From the NCBI GenBank assembly GCA_052173355.1, contig JBQMYS010000002.1, positions 1 through 56,802 of the forward strand: a stretch of DNA of 56,802 bases, in the 5' to 3' direction. The notes under the pieces were generated by a model. That model saw only the letters and a program-made list of their open reading frames with translations. It searched no databases and was not told the DNA's origin. Of this stretch, positions 7,748-16,346 are shown piece by piece; position 1 is the first letter of the stretch, and every line of letters starts with the position of its first letter. This DNA comes from JABZIP01 sp052173355. GTDB taxonomy: Bacteria > Bacillota > Clostridia > Peptostreptococcales > Anaerovoracaceae. The translations under genes and the position numbers were made by a program.

Positions 7748-10354
7748 ATGATGGCTGAGCTGATTTACTCGTTTAACGAGGGAAATAAGAATATGATAGC
7801 GCAGTTAGGGGGCAAAGGAGCAAACTTATCGGAAATGACGAAGATAGGGCTACCTGTGCCCTTTGGTTTTATTTTGGACAGTTCTTTGTGCAATGATGAA
7901 GATTGGGAGAACGGAGAATTTCCGGAATATTTGGTAAATCAAATTGAGGGAAAACTTGAAGAACTTGCAGCGGTTAGCGGGAAAAGATTCGGAGACATAA
8001 AAAATCCTCTTTTTCTTTCGGTTAGATCTTCGGGTATGATTTCTATGCCGGGAATGATGCAAACCGTTTTGAATTTGGGCTTAAACGATAAAACGGCAGC
8101 AGCCCTTGCTGTTGTTGGAAAGAGTGTCAGATTTGCATATTATACGTATAGGAAATTTATACTCGATTATTCGCAGATTGTACTGGGGTTAAATATAGAT
8201 AGCTTAAATTATGAAGAATTCGGTGAAAACGACAATACACGAAAAATAAAAAAGCATATTCATTGGTTGAAAAAACAGATATTGTCATCGACCGGCAAAG
8301 AATTCCCTCAAGAGGTAAGTGCACAGCTGTATTCAGCTATAAGAGCGGTATTTAGGTCTTGGAATTTGCCGCGGGCTAAGAATTATAGAAAATTCAATTC
8401 AATAAGCGACAATCTCGGTACGGCTGTAATAGTACAGCAGATGGTATTTGGAAATATGGATTCAAATTCGGGTGCAGGAGTTGTATTTTCAAAAAATCCT
8501 ACAAATGGAGAGGACGAGGTCTACGGTGAATTTGCAAATAAGATACAAGGCGATGCGATAGCGAGCGGAAAAGCATTACCTGATAATATTGGAGATATGC
8601 GAAACCTCAATCCGGGGCTTTACGAAAAAATAGCAAAAATTGCCAATTTACTGGAGGAACATTTTAAATGGGTCCAAGATATAGAATTTACGTTTGAACA
8701 GAATAAAATTTATATCTTGCAATCTAAAAATGCTAAGATGAGCATAAATGCGACTGTAAAGAATTCTGTAAGAATGGCAAAAAAAGGATATTTCGATAAG
8801 CATGAAGCTTTGATTAAGATTCCGCAATCACAGCTTGGTAATTTGTTAAGTTCTTGCAATGCACTTGATCTGTGTGAAGAAAGTGAAAGCGAAGATTTAA
8901 TTGCCGCGGGGAAATCCGCATCAGTTTCGGTGGCAACGGGCAGATTGTGTATTTTTGAGGAAAGTGCCAAAGCTATGATGCGACAAGGAGAAAAGGTTGT
9001 GTTTGTTTGCGAAAGGGCAAATCCGAGTCTTTTTCCGATGTTGGAAATTGCAGACGGAATGGTAGCTGCAACGGGCGCAGTCACTTCACATATGGCGATA
9101 TTGGCAAGAAGTTTTGACAAGCCGTTTTTAATAATTTCTGAAAACCTGACTATTGATTACAAAAATGCGCTTATAAAAATAGGGGAAACAAGCATAAAAG
9201 AGGGAGAAATCTTGACTATAGACAGCGCAAGTGGGCGACTTTTCAGGGGTAAGAAAGCAAAAAAATTAGAAAATGCGGATAGTGAGTTTGCAGATATTTT
9301 GAGTTGGGCGGACGAAAGCAGGACTTTGAAAGTTCGTGCGAATATAAGCAGCACACAAGATGCTGAAAATGCTATGAAATTCGGATGTGAGGGAATCGGA
9401 CTGTGCAGGACGGAACACATATTTGACGAAATACATATAAACGATATTTTAACTTTGCTTCTTTCGGACATGGAAATAGAACGAAGGGTAGCTACTGAGA
9501 AATTGATAGTAGTGCAAAAAAATTTTTTCAAACGTATATTTGCTATTATAGGGGAAAAACCGATAACTATCAGACTTATGGATCCTATTTTAAACAACTG
9601 GTTGCCGAAAACCGATACGGAAATTGAAAAAACGGCAGACAGACTTAGTATTTCAGTTGCAAATTTAAAGAAAAAATTGGCAAATATAGTTGAGATAAAC
9701 CCGTTGTTAGGTTATAGAGGGTGCAGAATTACGGTAAAGTATCCGGAAATAACAACTATGCAGGCTATGGCGATAGCGCTTGCCGTTTCGGAAATGCGTA
9801 TAGAGCAAGGGATGAATATAGAGCCTGAAATAATGGTGCCTTTAGTAGGAATTTCGAAAGAATTTCAGTTTGTCAAAACTTTAATAGATGATGCGATGGC
9901 ACACTGTATGCAAGGACTTGGAACTCAGATGAATTATACGGTAGGGACTATGATAGAAGTTCCGAGAGCGACACTTATTGCAGGCGAAATTGCAAAAAAT
10001 GCGGACTTTTTTTCATTCGGGACAAACGATTTAACACAGTTTGCGTTTGGAATATCTAAAGAAAATGTTGAAATTTTGATGAACAAGTATAATGAAAGCG
10101 GAATACTTACTAAAAATCCGTTCGAAACACTCGATATAGAAGGCGTAGGCTCTATTATCAGTATAGCCGTAAAAAATGCAAAAGCGGCAAAAGCAAAGAT
10201 AAAACTCGGGGTTTGCGGAAATCAAAGCAGCGATCCGGCAAGCATAGGATTTTACCACAAATTGGGGCTGAATTATATATCGTGCGAACCGGAAAAAGTA
10301 CCGGAAGCGAGGATTGCCGCGGCACAAGCGAAAATTTCGGAAAATTTAATTTAG
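7748..10354 (+). CDS. ppdK: Pyruvate, phosphate dikinase, divergent
   Basis: Interconverts pyruvate, ATP and phosphate with PEP, AMP and pyrophosphate. The 868 residues are collinear with the family. The nucleotide domain has GGKGANLSEM with K23, R93 and QDIEF with D311/E313. The swivelling phosphohistidine domain has TSH with H448. The PEP/pyruvate barrel has GLCRTEH, IRLMDP, MIEVPRA, FGTNDLTQ and GVCG with C823. Several normally fixed positions differ from the Clostridium symbiosum enzyme as I remember it. The second Arg of RSGAR is M97. LQTRNGK reads LQSKNAK. The loop after GICG reads NQSS instead of EHGG. HEF after LDPP reads NNW. It could be a sequence-divergent orthologue or a paralogue. 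No PPDK regulatory kinase gene lies beside it. Confidence 0.88.
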   Translation: MMAELIYSFNEGNKNMIAQLGGKGANLSEMTKIGLPVPFGFILDSSLCNDEDWENGEFPEYLVNQIEGKLEELAAVSGKRFGDIKNPLFLSVRSSGMISMPGMMQTVLNLGLNDKTAAALAVVGKSVRFAYYTYRKFILDYSQIVLGLNIDSLNYEEFGENDNTRKIKKHIHWLKKQILSSTGKEFPQEVSAQLYSAIRAVFRSWNLPRAKNYRKFNSISDNLGTAVIVQQMVFGNMDSNSGAGVVFSKNPTNGEDEVYGEFANKIQGDAIASGKALPDNIGDMRNLNPGLYEKIAKIANLLEEHFKWVQDIEFTFEQNKIYILQSKNAKMSINATVKNSVRMAKKGYFDKHEALIKIPQSQLGNLLSSCNALDLCEESESEDLIAAGKSASVSVATGRLCIFEESAKAMMRQGEKVVFVCERANPSLFPMLEIADGMVAATGAVTSHMAILARSFDKPFLIISENLTIDYKNALIKIGETSIKEGEILTIDSASGRLFRGKKAKKLENADSEFADILSWADESRTLKVRANISSTQDAENAMKFGCEGIGLCRTEHIFDEIHINDILTLLLSDMEIERRVATEKLIVVQKNFFKRIFAIIGEKPITIRLMDPILNNWLPKTDTEIEKTADRLSISVANLKKKLANIVEINPLLGYRGCRITVKYPEITTMQAMAIALAVSEMRIEQGMNIEPEIMVPLVGISKEFQFVKTLIDDAMAHCMQGLGTQMNYTVGTMIEVPRATLIAGEIAKNADFFSFGTNDLTQFAFGISKENVEILMNKYNESGILTKNPFETLDIEGVGSIISIAVKNAKAAKAKIKLGVCGNQSSDPASIGFYHKLGLNYISCEPEKVPEARIAAAQAKISENLI

Positions 10355-10388
10355 AAATAAAAATTTAATAACTTTAAATGAGGATTTA

Positions 10389-10397
10389 TGCTATACT
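10389..10397 (+). promoter_or_regulatory. Extended -10 promoter of the small SLH gene
   Basis: TG-C-TATACT is an extended -10 element; no good -35 is visible. It predicts transcription from about 10404, inside the longest open frame and 40 bases before the ATG at 10445. That supports the later start, which gives a proper signal peptide. Confidence 0.45.
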
Positions 10398-10444
10398 TGT
10401 ATTCAGATGTTTTAGCAATATTCGATAAAAGAAAGAAGGATGAA

Positions 10445-11143
10445 ATGAGAAAACAATCAATGATTGCGGTTGTAATTGCGCTTCTGATTTGCATTTGCAC
10501 AACACAACCGTTATTTGCACAGCCGAAGTATGAATACACCGAAAACCCTCAGGGCTATCCATGGGATTTGAGAAATACCGAATATTTTAAGCCTGTAAAA
10601 TCACTTATGGATAGAAATATAATAATGGGAAATCCGGACGGATATTTCAGACCGGAAGAAGGGCTTACCCGCGCGGAGCTTGCCGTTATGCTGGCAAAGA
10701 TTACAGGATATACGAAAAACCGATTCGAAGATTTAAATTTGAATTATTTTGATGATTTGGCAGGTTATGAATGGGCAAAGCCATATATCGTTGCATGCAA
10801 GCGCGACGGTTTGATAAAAGGACGTACTGAAAAAAGTTTCGATCCCGGAGCAAAAGTTTCATATATTGAATATATGGCAGTTATATCAAGGCTACAAAAT
10901 CCGCAACTCGATTTGCCGGGGAAATGGCCGCAAAATTATATAATGTATGTGCAAAGCACTTTTTACAACGTTATACAAGATAGGAATATTACAGATTGGA
11001 ACGCTCCTGCAAAAAGGGGAGATGTGGCGATGATACTGTATAATTGTGCATCTAAAAAAATTGCTTACGAATTAACCGAAAAAGAAAAGTTGGAAAAGAC
11101 AGAACTGGTTAGGATGTTGTACGGACCCGAACCCGCAAAGTAA
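10445..11143 (+). CDS. Secreted SLH-domain protein (two SLH repeats)
   Basis: From the ATG at 10445 (after AAGGA) the 232-residue protein opens with a clean signal peptide: MRK, a hydrophobic core, and cleavage probably after LFA near residue 25. Two S-layer homology repeats follow. The first has GNPDGYFRPEEGLTRAELAV, near residue 62. The second has GLIKGRTEKSFDPGAKVSY, near residue 120. A possible third, weaker repeat lies near the C-terminus. SLH domains bind pyruvylated secondary cell-wall polymer, so it should sit on the cell surface. There is no extra functional domain. The longest frame begins at 10388, but its 19 extra residues would spoil the signal peptide. Confidence 0.8.
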   Translation: MRKQSMIAVVIALLICICTTQPLFAQPKYEYTENPQGYPWDLRNTEYFKPVKSLMDRNIIMGNPDGYFRPEEGLTRAELAVMLAKITGYTKNRFEDLNLNYFDDLAGYEWAKPYIVACKRDGLIKGRTEKSFDPGAKVSYIEYMAVISRLQNPQLDLPGKWPQNYIMYVQSTFYNVIQDRNITDWNAPAKRGDVAMILYNCASKKIAYELTEKEKLEKTELVRMLYGPEPAK

Positions 11144-11207
11144 AATGGCCCAAACAATCTGTACGGCATATATCTTTTACAGTTATGTTACAGCTTAGGT
11201 AAAACAC

Positions 11208-11236
11208 TTGACGAGATTTGACATAGCTAGTATAAT
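11208..11236 (+). promoter_or_regulatory. Strong sigma-A promoter of the S-layer gene
   Basis: TTGACG (11208-11213), a 17-base spacer and a perfect TATAAT (11231-11236), predicting a start near 11243. A second TTGACA ends only seven bases before the -10 and cannot serve it. The near-consensus match fits a heavily expressed gene. Confidence 0.75.
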
Positions 11237-11242
11237 GACTCT

Positions 11243-11342
11243 AGAAATGAAGAAGATTTTATCTTCTCATAACCCCATGCTCTGAAAAAAAGGGGGAAGA
11301 GCAAGGGCAAAATATTCATCCCCCAAGTATTTCTAAAGGAGG
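11243..11342 (+). promoter_or_regulatory. Structured 5' leader of the S-layer mRNA
   Basis: The predicted 110-base leader holds a perfect 7-bp hairpin close to its 5' end (11251-11257 with 11261-11267, loop TTT). A second stem pairs GGGGGA (11292-11297) with TCCCCC (11319-11324). The same G-run could instead pair with CCCC at 11273-11276, so two folds compete. An AAAGGAGG ribosome binding site (11335-11342) follows the second stem. Such leaders can give long-lived mRNA; that role is inferred. Confidence 0.5.
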
Positions 11343-11352
11343 AAATAAGAAG

Positions 11353-14019
11353 ATGAAAAAAGTACTTGCATTAGTGCTTACTTTGGCACTGGTACTATCA
11401 AGCTTCTCTATGGCTTTTGCTGATGACAAGACAGCACCTGCGGCAGCCGCACCTGCAAAATATCTTACAGATATAGCAGGAAATGCTAATGCTGAAGCTA
11501 TCGGAGTAGTAAATGATCTAGGTATCGTAACAGGAAATCCTGACGGTACATTCCAGCCAACAAAGGCTGTAACAAGAGCGGAATTCGCTGCTATGATCAC
11601 TAGAGCTCTTGCAATTCCTAACAGTGCTCTGTCGGGATACGCAACAACATCCTTCAAGGACACTGACGGATACGGTTGGGCAGTAGGATACTTAGCATTC
11701 TGTAATTCAAAGGGCATCATGCTTGGAGACGGACAGGGAAATGCTATGCCCGGCAAAACAGTTACTTTGAACGAAGCGGTAACTATGTCACTTAGAGCTA
11801 TAGGATATACACCAAACAGCTCACACCTAAAAGGTAATTGGCCTGCAAGCTACGTAACAAAGGCTCAGGAACTTAGTCTTTACGATTATGTTGCAAAAGA
11901 TCTTGTAGAAGTAGATAAAGCAAATGCAGCTCAGCTTATTTATAATCTATTACCGATTAACAAGGTAGCAGTTGATACGGACGGTCAAACAAGAACTCTT
12001 TCAGTTAACCTATTAACTGCAGGGTTAAACTGCTCTACAAGCGGAGAACAGGTTATAACAGTTGACGACCTTGACTATTGCGCAATGAACCTTGCAAAGC
12101 ACATCGGTGAGTACGGTGAAAAGTATACAAACAATACAACAAAGAAAGTAGTTGCTTTCATGCCTAAAAAGAATACTGCTAAGCTTGTTGGTAGATTTGT
12201 AAACGCTGCTACTGCAGGAGAGTACGATTTTGTAACATCTGATACAGAACTTACATATACTATCAGAAAGAACCCTGTAAACGCAGGAACAACAACTGCA
12301 GTTGTACCTGTTAAGAATTTGATGAACGGCGAAGGCAGAGCAGTTTATAATCAGGTTGATGATATAGCAAACTTCAGCACTATGCTTGCAACAAATGCAG
12401 CTATAGGTAAGGAAGTTGCGATATATGGAGAACTTTCAGGAAAAGTTGTAAAACAGGTTTACTCTGTAAACACTTGGAATACAAACAAAGCTGACAAGGC
12501 TCCTTCAGATGTTGCTAACGACATCAAATCAAAGAGACTTCTTGGTATCAAATTCCCTGAAAATGATAACAAAGAAATCGACATCAATCAGTTTGAACTT
12601 GTTGGAGTAAATACTATAAACGACATCAAAAAAGACGATGTACTTTATGTTTATAGCGATCCTACAGATAAAGTAATCAGAAAAATTGAAGTTGGTACTC
12701 AGACAGTTGAGGGTAAAGTTTACAACTTCAAGAACGGAAGCTCAAGCAACGGTTTAGCTTCAATCTTCAAAGTTGGAGATAAGAACTACAAGAATGCTAT
12801 CGAAGTTGTAAATACTGATTATGTAGGTTCAACTTCAAACAAGCGTATGGTTAAGCCGAATGATACTACAGCAGATGTAAAACTTATTTTGGACGGACGC
12901 GGATACGTATTTGAGAAGATTTCTTCTACAAAAGCAAATAAGATTGCTGTAGTTACAAATAAAAAGACTGAAGACGAAGATATAGACAGCAGAGTAAAAC
13001 TGTTCCTTGCTGACGGTACTAAGAAAACATTTACTTACGATGATGCTACTGCTAAGGTTCCTGCAAATGATGGAAAATCAACAGACAACAAGCCTTATAC
13101 TAAGGGTGTTGTAATCGGATACGGACTTAACAAGGATGGAGAAATCAATTCTGCTAACCACAACTACGAAGCTGATGTTCAGATTAACTTAAAGAGCAAT
13201 AACTTGGTTGCTTACACTATTGCAGGAAAGACAAAGTATGCTGTAGTAGATGACGCTGTAGTAGCGTTCACTTACAAGGGTGCGGGCGCTACTCCTGCAA
13301 ATAGAGGAGACTACAAGGTTACTTCTGTTGCAAACATCAAGAAGAACACTAACATTAAGAATGCAGTGTTGTTGTTCGAGGATGATCTTGACCTTACAGG
13401 AGAAAGAGATACTAACGTTGTAGGTATCATGGTTCCTGCAGACATGGCAAAAGTTGGTGAAAAGAAATATGCTTTAGTTTCTTATGTTTACCATCAGGAT
13501 GGTGACGGCGAACACGTTCAGAGATTCAATGCTTATGTAGACGGAGAGTGGAAGACTGAACTTCAGACTTCTGACCTCTTATTCCCAGAGGCTGAATCTG
13601 CACCTGCAAAAGATCTTGATGCGCTTAAGACTAACGATAATGCTATGAGGCTTTATGAAATCAAGATGGATGCAAAGGGTATCGTTACAGATGCAACTTT
13701 GGTAAATCCTGCTAAACAGATAAAGGCTAACAATTCAGCTAATATTAACAACCTTGTTAACTTGGCAGAAAAGAAACACATAGTTAAACTTTCTGAAGCG
13801 CTTGGCATGACAGATGATAGAAAATCTGTTCACTTCGTTCAGGAAACTGACGGCAACTACTTGTCATTACCAATATCCAAGAATGCTCGTTTCTACGAAT
13901 TGACTAAGGATGGTTATGACACATTCAGCGGTAACGTTAAGCCTGGATACTTTGTAAAGATGTACGAGCTTGACGAAGAAATCGGCTATGATGTAGTAAT
14001 CGTTGTTAGAAATTACTAA
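11353..14019 (+). CDS. Major S-layer protein candidate with N-terminal SLH repeats
   Basis: The 888-residue protein has a signal peptide (MKKVLALVLTLALVL, cleavage after AFA at residue 23). SLH repeats follow at about 35-80 (GNPDGTFQPTKAVTRAEFAA), 95-140 and 148-190. The remaining 690 residues contain no enzyme motif that I can recognise and are rich in Lys, Asp, Val and Thr, as in S-layer assembly domains. Codon choice differs from the neighbours, with many ATC, AAC, TTC and CTT codons, as expected for a very abundant protein. It has its own promoter, leader and terminator. The exact structural role is inferred from size, SLH anchoring and expression signals. Confidence 0.85.
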   Translation: MKKVLALVLTLALVLSSFSMAFADDKTAPAAAAPAKYLTDIAGNANAEAIGVVNDLGIVTGNPDGTFQPTKAVTRAEFAAMITRALAIPNSALSGYATTSFKDTDGYGWAVGYLAFCNSKGIMLGDGQGNAMPGKTVTLNEAVTMSLRAIGYTPNSSHLKGNWPASYVTKAQELSLYDYVAKDLVEVDKANAAQLIYNLLPINKVAVDTDGQTRTLSVNLLTAGLNCSTSGEQVITVDDLDYCAMNLAKHIGEYGEKYTNNTTKKVVAFMPKKNTAKLVGRFVNAATAGEYDFVTSDTELTYTIRKNPVNAGTTTAVVPVKNLMNGEGRAVYNQVDDIANFSTMLATNAAIGKEVAIYGELSGKVVKQVYSVNTWNTNKADKAPSDVANDIKSKRLLGIKFPENDNKEIDINQFELVGVNTINDIKKDDVLYVYSDPTDKVIRKIEVGTQTVEGKVYNFKNGSSSNGLASIFKVGDKNYKNAIEVVNTDYVGSTSNKRMVKPNDTTADVKLILDGRGYVFEKISSTKANKIAVVTNKKTEDEDIDSRVKLFLADGTKKTFTYDDATAKVPANDGKSTDNKPYTKGVVIGYGLNKDGEINSANHNYEADVQINLKSNNLVAYTIAGKTKYAVVDDAVVAFTYKGAGATPANRGDYKVTSVANIKKNTNIKNAVLLFEDDLDLTGERDTNVVGIMVPADMAKVGEKKYALVSYVYHQDGDGEHVQRFNAYVDGEWKTELQTSDLLFPEAESAPAKDLDALKTNDNAMRLYEIKMDAKGIVTDATLVNPAKQIKANNSANINNLVNLAEKKHIVKLSEALGMTDDRKSVHFVQETDGNYLSLPISKNARFYELTKDGYDTFSGNVKPGYFVKMYELDEEIGYDVVIVVRNY

Positions 14020-14053
14020 AAATATCAAAAGTTAAATTCATTTAACTAAAATA

Positions 14054-14083
14054 AAAGGAGCAGGCTTTCCTGCTCCTTTTTTT
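14054..14083 (+). terminator. Rho-independent terminator of the S-layer gene
   Basis: An 11-bp stem (AAAGGAGCAGG with CCTGCTCCTTT), a four-base loop CTTT and a run of Ts, 35 bases after the stop codon. Confidence 0.9.
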
Positions 14084-14101
14084 CGTCCACCGAAAAATCC
14101 C

Positions 14102-14130
14102 TTGCTTTTAATAGTTAAATTTAGTATACT
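14102..14130 (+). promoter_or_regulatory. Promoter of the three-gene unknown module
   Basis: TTGCTT (14102-14107), a 17-base spacer and TATACT (14125-14130). It lies between the S-layer terminator and the ATG at 14198, so the three following genes have their own start. Confidence 0.55.
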
Positions 14131-14197
14131 TATTTTAGTAGATTTGAACATATCGTGGACTATGGAGCGTATGACTAAAATGTGATTGGAGAATAAA

Positions 14198-14929
14198 ATG
14201 TTAATAAAAGAAACATTAGTAACTGTTAGATATAAAAAAATTGAAGGTATAAAAAAAGCATATTATAAGAATGAGGAAATTTTAAGAAAATTTTTTAATG
14301 AAGCTACGGTTTTACCGATTCCGGAGGATGCGCCGTTAGAAATCCCTCGAATTATAGTAAATACGCTAAATGAACATGGAAAGTTAAATATAGCTCCAAT
14401 CGCAACAACATTTGAAGTATGTTATGATAATGGGTTTGAACAAAATTGGGATGAATGTGCGAAGTATTTAGCGCAAAGAATGGAAAAAGTTTTTGAATTT
14501 CTGAGTGTTTTTGCTAACAATTCATATGAATATGTAGGCGTAGTGGCTAATGTTTTGTATGATGAAATCAAGGAAAACGGAACTGATACAATAGTTAATA
14601 GTCTATTAAACGCAAATAAGATAAATAATATTTATGATATAAATATTAAGTATACTTTTGTTGAAAAAAAAGATATTTTTGTTAATATAATGTTACAAAA
14701 TGCAAGGATTTTCAATGAGAAATTAGATTCCTCAGTTGCGGGGTTTTTGAGTGAAGAAAAGCAAATAGCGGAGTCTATAGGTGCGGTTATAGATATAAAT
14801 GACAGGTATGGATTTAATAAGTATGCAAATCACAGTTCAGGTAGTGATACTTTGAAAAATATTTTGCAACATATGGGAATTGTCATAAATAATAAATTAA
14901 GTGCATTGATTGAGAAAGGAGAGTATTGA
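14198..14929 (+). CDS. Unknown protein, first gene of a three-gene module
   Basis: I do not recognise this 243-residue protein with confidence. It has no signal peptide or membrane helix and looks soluble, with alternating strands and helices. Strand-like stretches are TLVTVRY, IAPIATTFEVCYDNGF, YVGVVANVLY and DINIKYTFV, and one near the end has GAVIDINDRYGFN. The layout is loosely reminiscent of the sporadic TIGR04255 family; that is an impression, not an alignment. The start is the ATG at 14198, six bases after GGAG; the in-frame TTG at 14186 overlaps that ribosome binding site. It is followed after one base by the next ATG, so the module is an operon. Confidence 0.6.
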   Translation: MLIKETLVTVRYKKIEGIKKAYYKNEEILRKFFNEATVLPIPEDAPLEIPRIIVNTLNEHGKLNIAPIATTFEVCYDNGFEQNWDECAKYLAQRMEKVFEFLSVFANNSYEYVGVVANVLYDEIKENGTDTIVNSLLNANKINNIYDINIKYTFVEKKDIFVNIMLQNARIFNEKLDSSVAGFLSEEKQIAESIGAVIDINDRYGFNKYANHSSGSDTLKNILQHMGIVINNKLSALIEKGEY

Positions 14930-14930
14930 T

Positions 14931-15281
14931 ATGTTAAAAAATATGACATTAAAAAATATTTCGGGAACAGCACTTATGATTGGATTGGCACTTACTCCTA
15001 TAAACGGTTTTAACGAAACCGTAATGGTTAACAACATAGAGTATAGTGCTCCAAATTTAAATTACGATTATTATGATAATATCAAAAATTTAGAGAATAT
15101 TTACAGATACAATTCGAGTGATAATTGTTGTGAATCCAAACCTGAAACGAGATTGAAAAAAGAGGCTGAAAAGTTATTTGGAACTATGCGAGATGCAACC
15201 ATAAGTGAACGAAAGAGCGTTAATGATTATATTGACAGTATTTCAGAATATACAGGAGTAAATTTTTTCGATTTATGTTAA
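14931..15281 (+). CDS. Small unknown protein, second gene of the module
   Basis: A 116-residue protein. The N-terminus has a short hydrophobic stretch (residues 8-25, GTALMIGLALTPI) that could be a weak membrane or buried segment. The middle is Asn/Tyr-rich. The last 45 residues form a charged helical region (EAEKLFGTMRDATISERKSV) that ends in the hydrophobic tail GVNFFDL. A helical C-terminal tail in a small protein coded before a compact partner resembles antitoxin or adaptor architecture, but nothing proves it. AAAGGAGAG precedes the ATG. Its last seven bases overlap the next gene, pointing to translational coupling. Confidence 0.6.
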   Translation: MLKNMTLKNISGTALMIGLALTPINGFNETVMVNNIEYSAPNLNYDYYDNIKNLENIYRYNSSDNCCESKPETRLKKEAEKLFGTMRDATISERKSVNDYIDSISEYTGVNFFDLC

Positions 15282-15841
15282 AAGAGTTTATAGATTTTGT
15301 AGATAGTATACTTCCGTCTGTATCTTCGGAAAGCAAACAAAGCGTTCAAGAGGCTATTTTGCAGTTTAAAAAAGAAGGTAGACAGCTAAAATATTTAACT
15401 GATTTTTTATTGACAGAGCTATCTCAGGGGGACATGCTTTCCGCAGTTCCGTTTCAATATTTTGAAAAAGATGGAAAACAAAAAACATTTAAGGCAGATG
15501 CATTGGTGCTATCAACATCGTGTCATATCGATAATAAGGACAAGCTGGTACTGGTACCGATATTTCCGTTAGACTCGTTTAAAGGAAATTTGCCGGATTT
15601 GAAAGAGAATAAAGTTATTGATTATATGTATATTCCTGATAGCGATTTGCTAAATAGTTATGTAAATTTTGAAATAATGAATACTTTTAGCAAAGAATTG
15701 ATTGTTTCCGGAATAGAAAAAGGTTTAATTAAAAGGCGACATTCGCTTAGCCAGATAGGATATTATTTCTTCATTATCAAATTGACAGTATATTTGATGA
15801 GGAGAGAAGATTTAGAGACATTAGAGGAAAGAAACAAATAA
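15275..15841 (+). CDS. Unknown protein with possible PemK/MazF-like SH3 barrel
   Basis: A 188-residue protein. After a helical N-terminus (1-50) comes QGDMLSAVPF, then, about 20 residues later, ADALVLSTSCHIDN and LVLVPIFPL. The order QGD..., then a strand resembling VLVIS, then a strand resembling VLVAPI recalls the small barrel of PemK/MazF RNases. The usual catalytic Arg/Thr cannot be assigned, and the protein is longer than typical MazF. A helical tail with RRHSLSQIGYYFF closes it. The stop codon lies in the terminator stem. The three genes form a closed unit; a toxin-antitoxin or defence role is a hypothesis only. Confidence 0.6.
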   Translation: MLKEFIDFVDSILPSVSSESKQSVQEAILQFKKEGRQLKYLTDFLLTELSQGDMLSAVPFQYFEKDGKQKTFKADALVLSTSCHIDNKDKLVLVPIFPLDSFKGNLPDLKENKVIDYMYIPDSDLLNSYVNFEIMNTFSKELIVSGIEKGLIKRRHSLSQIGYYFFIIKLTVYLMRREDLETLEERNK

Positions 15842-15870
15842 AAAACTTGGATTTATATCCAAGTTTTTTT
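15841..15870 (+). terminator. Terminator of the three-gene module
   Basis: A 12-bp stem (AAAAACTTGGAT with ATCCAAGTTTTT), loop TTAT, then more Ts. The first base of the stem is the last base of the preceding stop codon. Confidence 0.88.
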
Positions 15871-15879
15871 CTTTTATGC

Positions 15880-15909
15880 TTGTGTATTTGCAAGGATTTG
15901 TAGTATAAT
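15880..15909 (+). promoter_or_regulatory. Promoter of the flgB-flhA-fliA operon
   Basis: TTGTGT (15880-15885), an 18-base spacer and a perfect TATAAT (15904-15909). It reads as a vegetative sigma-A promoter, which fits an operon that itself encodes sigma-28. Confidence 0.5.
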
Positions 15910-15944
15910 AGAATATGTATAGTTGTATGGTAAAGGAGGTTCGT

Positions 15945-16337
15945 ATGAGCTTTTTAGATAATAATAATATCAGGCTTTCTATGAAAAGTTTGGATTACCT
16001 TTGGGAAAAACAGCGTATTGCTTCTGAAAACATAGCAAATAACGATACGCCCGGTTATAAAGCGAAAATTTTAAAGTTTGAAGACGAACTTGACAAAAAG
16101 TTGGATCTTTTTAGAATTGCCAAAATGCCCAATCGAAAGAAGATACAAGAAGCGATTGAGGGCAGCCGTATGCGTGTGCAAACAAGCAAAGAAGAAAGTA
16201 CACGCATGGATGGAAATAACGTAAATACGGATGTTGAACAGATAGAACTGGCGAGAGCGCAGCTTCAATATCAATTTCAAATTTATCAGATTAACGATCA
16301 GTTCGCAAGGCTACGTACGGTACTTGGAAAAAGATAG
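15945..16337 (+). CDS. flgB: Flagellar basal-body rod protein FlgB
   Basis: Proximal rod subunit of the flagellar basal body. The 130 residues show the rod-family N-terminal motif ASENIANNDTPGYKAK and a C-terminal coiled-coil helix (ARAQLQYQFQIYQIND). The start is the ATG six bases after AAAGGAGG (15932-15939), not the in-frame ATG at 15915. The usual partners flgC and fliE do not follow; flhA comes next after 9 bp. That is an unusual operon order. Confidence 0.88.
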   Translation: MSFLDNNNIRLSMKSLDYLWEKQRIASENIANNDTPGYKAKILKFEDELDKKLDLFRIAKMPNRKKIQEAIEGSRMRVQTSKEESTRMDGNNVNTDVEQIELARAQLQYQFQIYQINDQFARLRTVLGKR

Positions 16338-16346
16338 GGAGATTGA

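Noticed and set aside
14085..14160. GTCCAC and GTGGAC forming an inverted repeat around the module promoter
   Set aside because: Only six bases with a 64-base gap; expected by chance.
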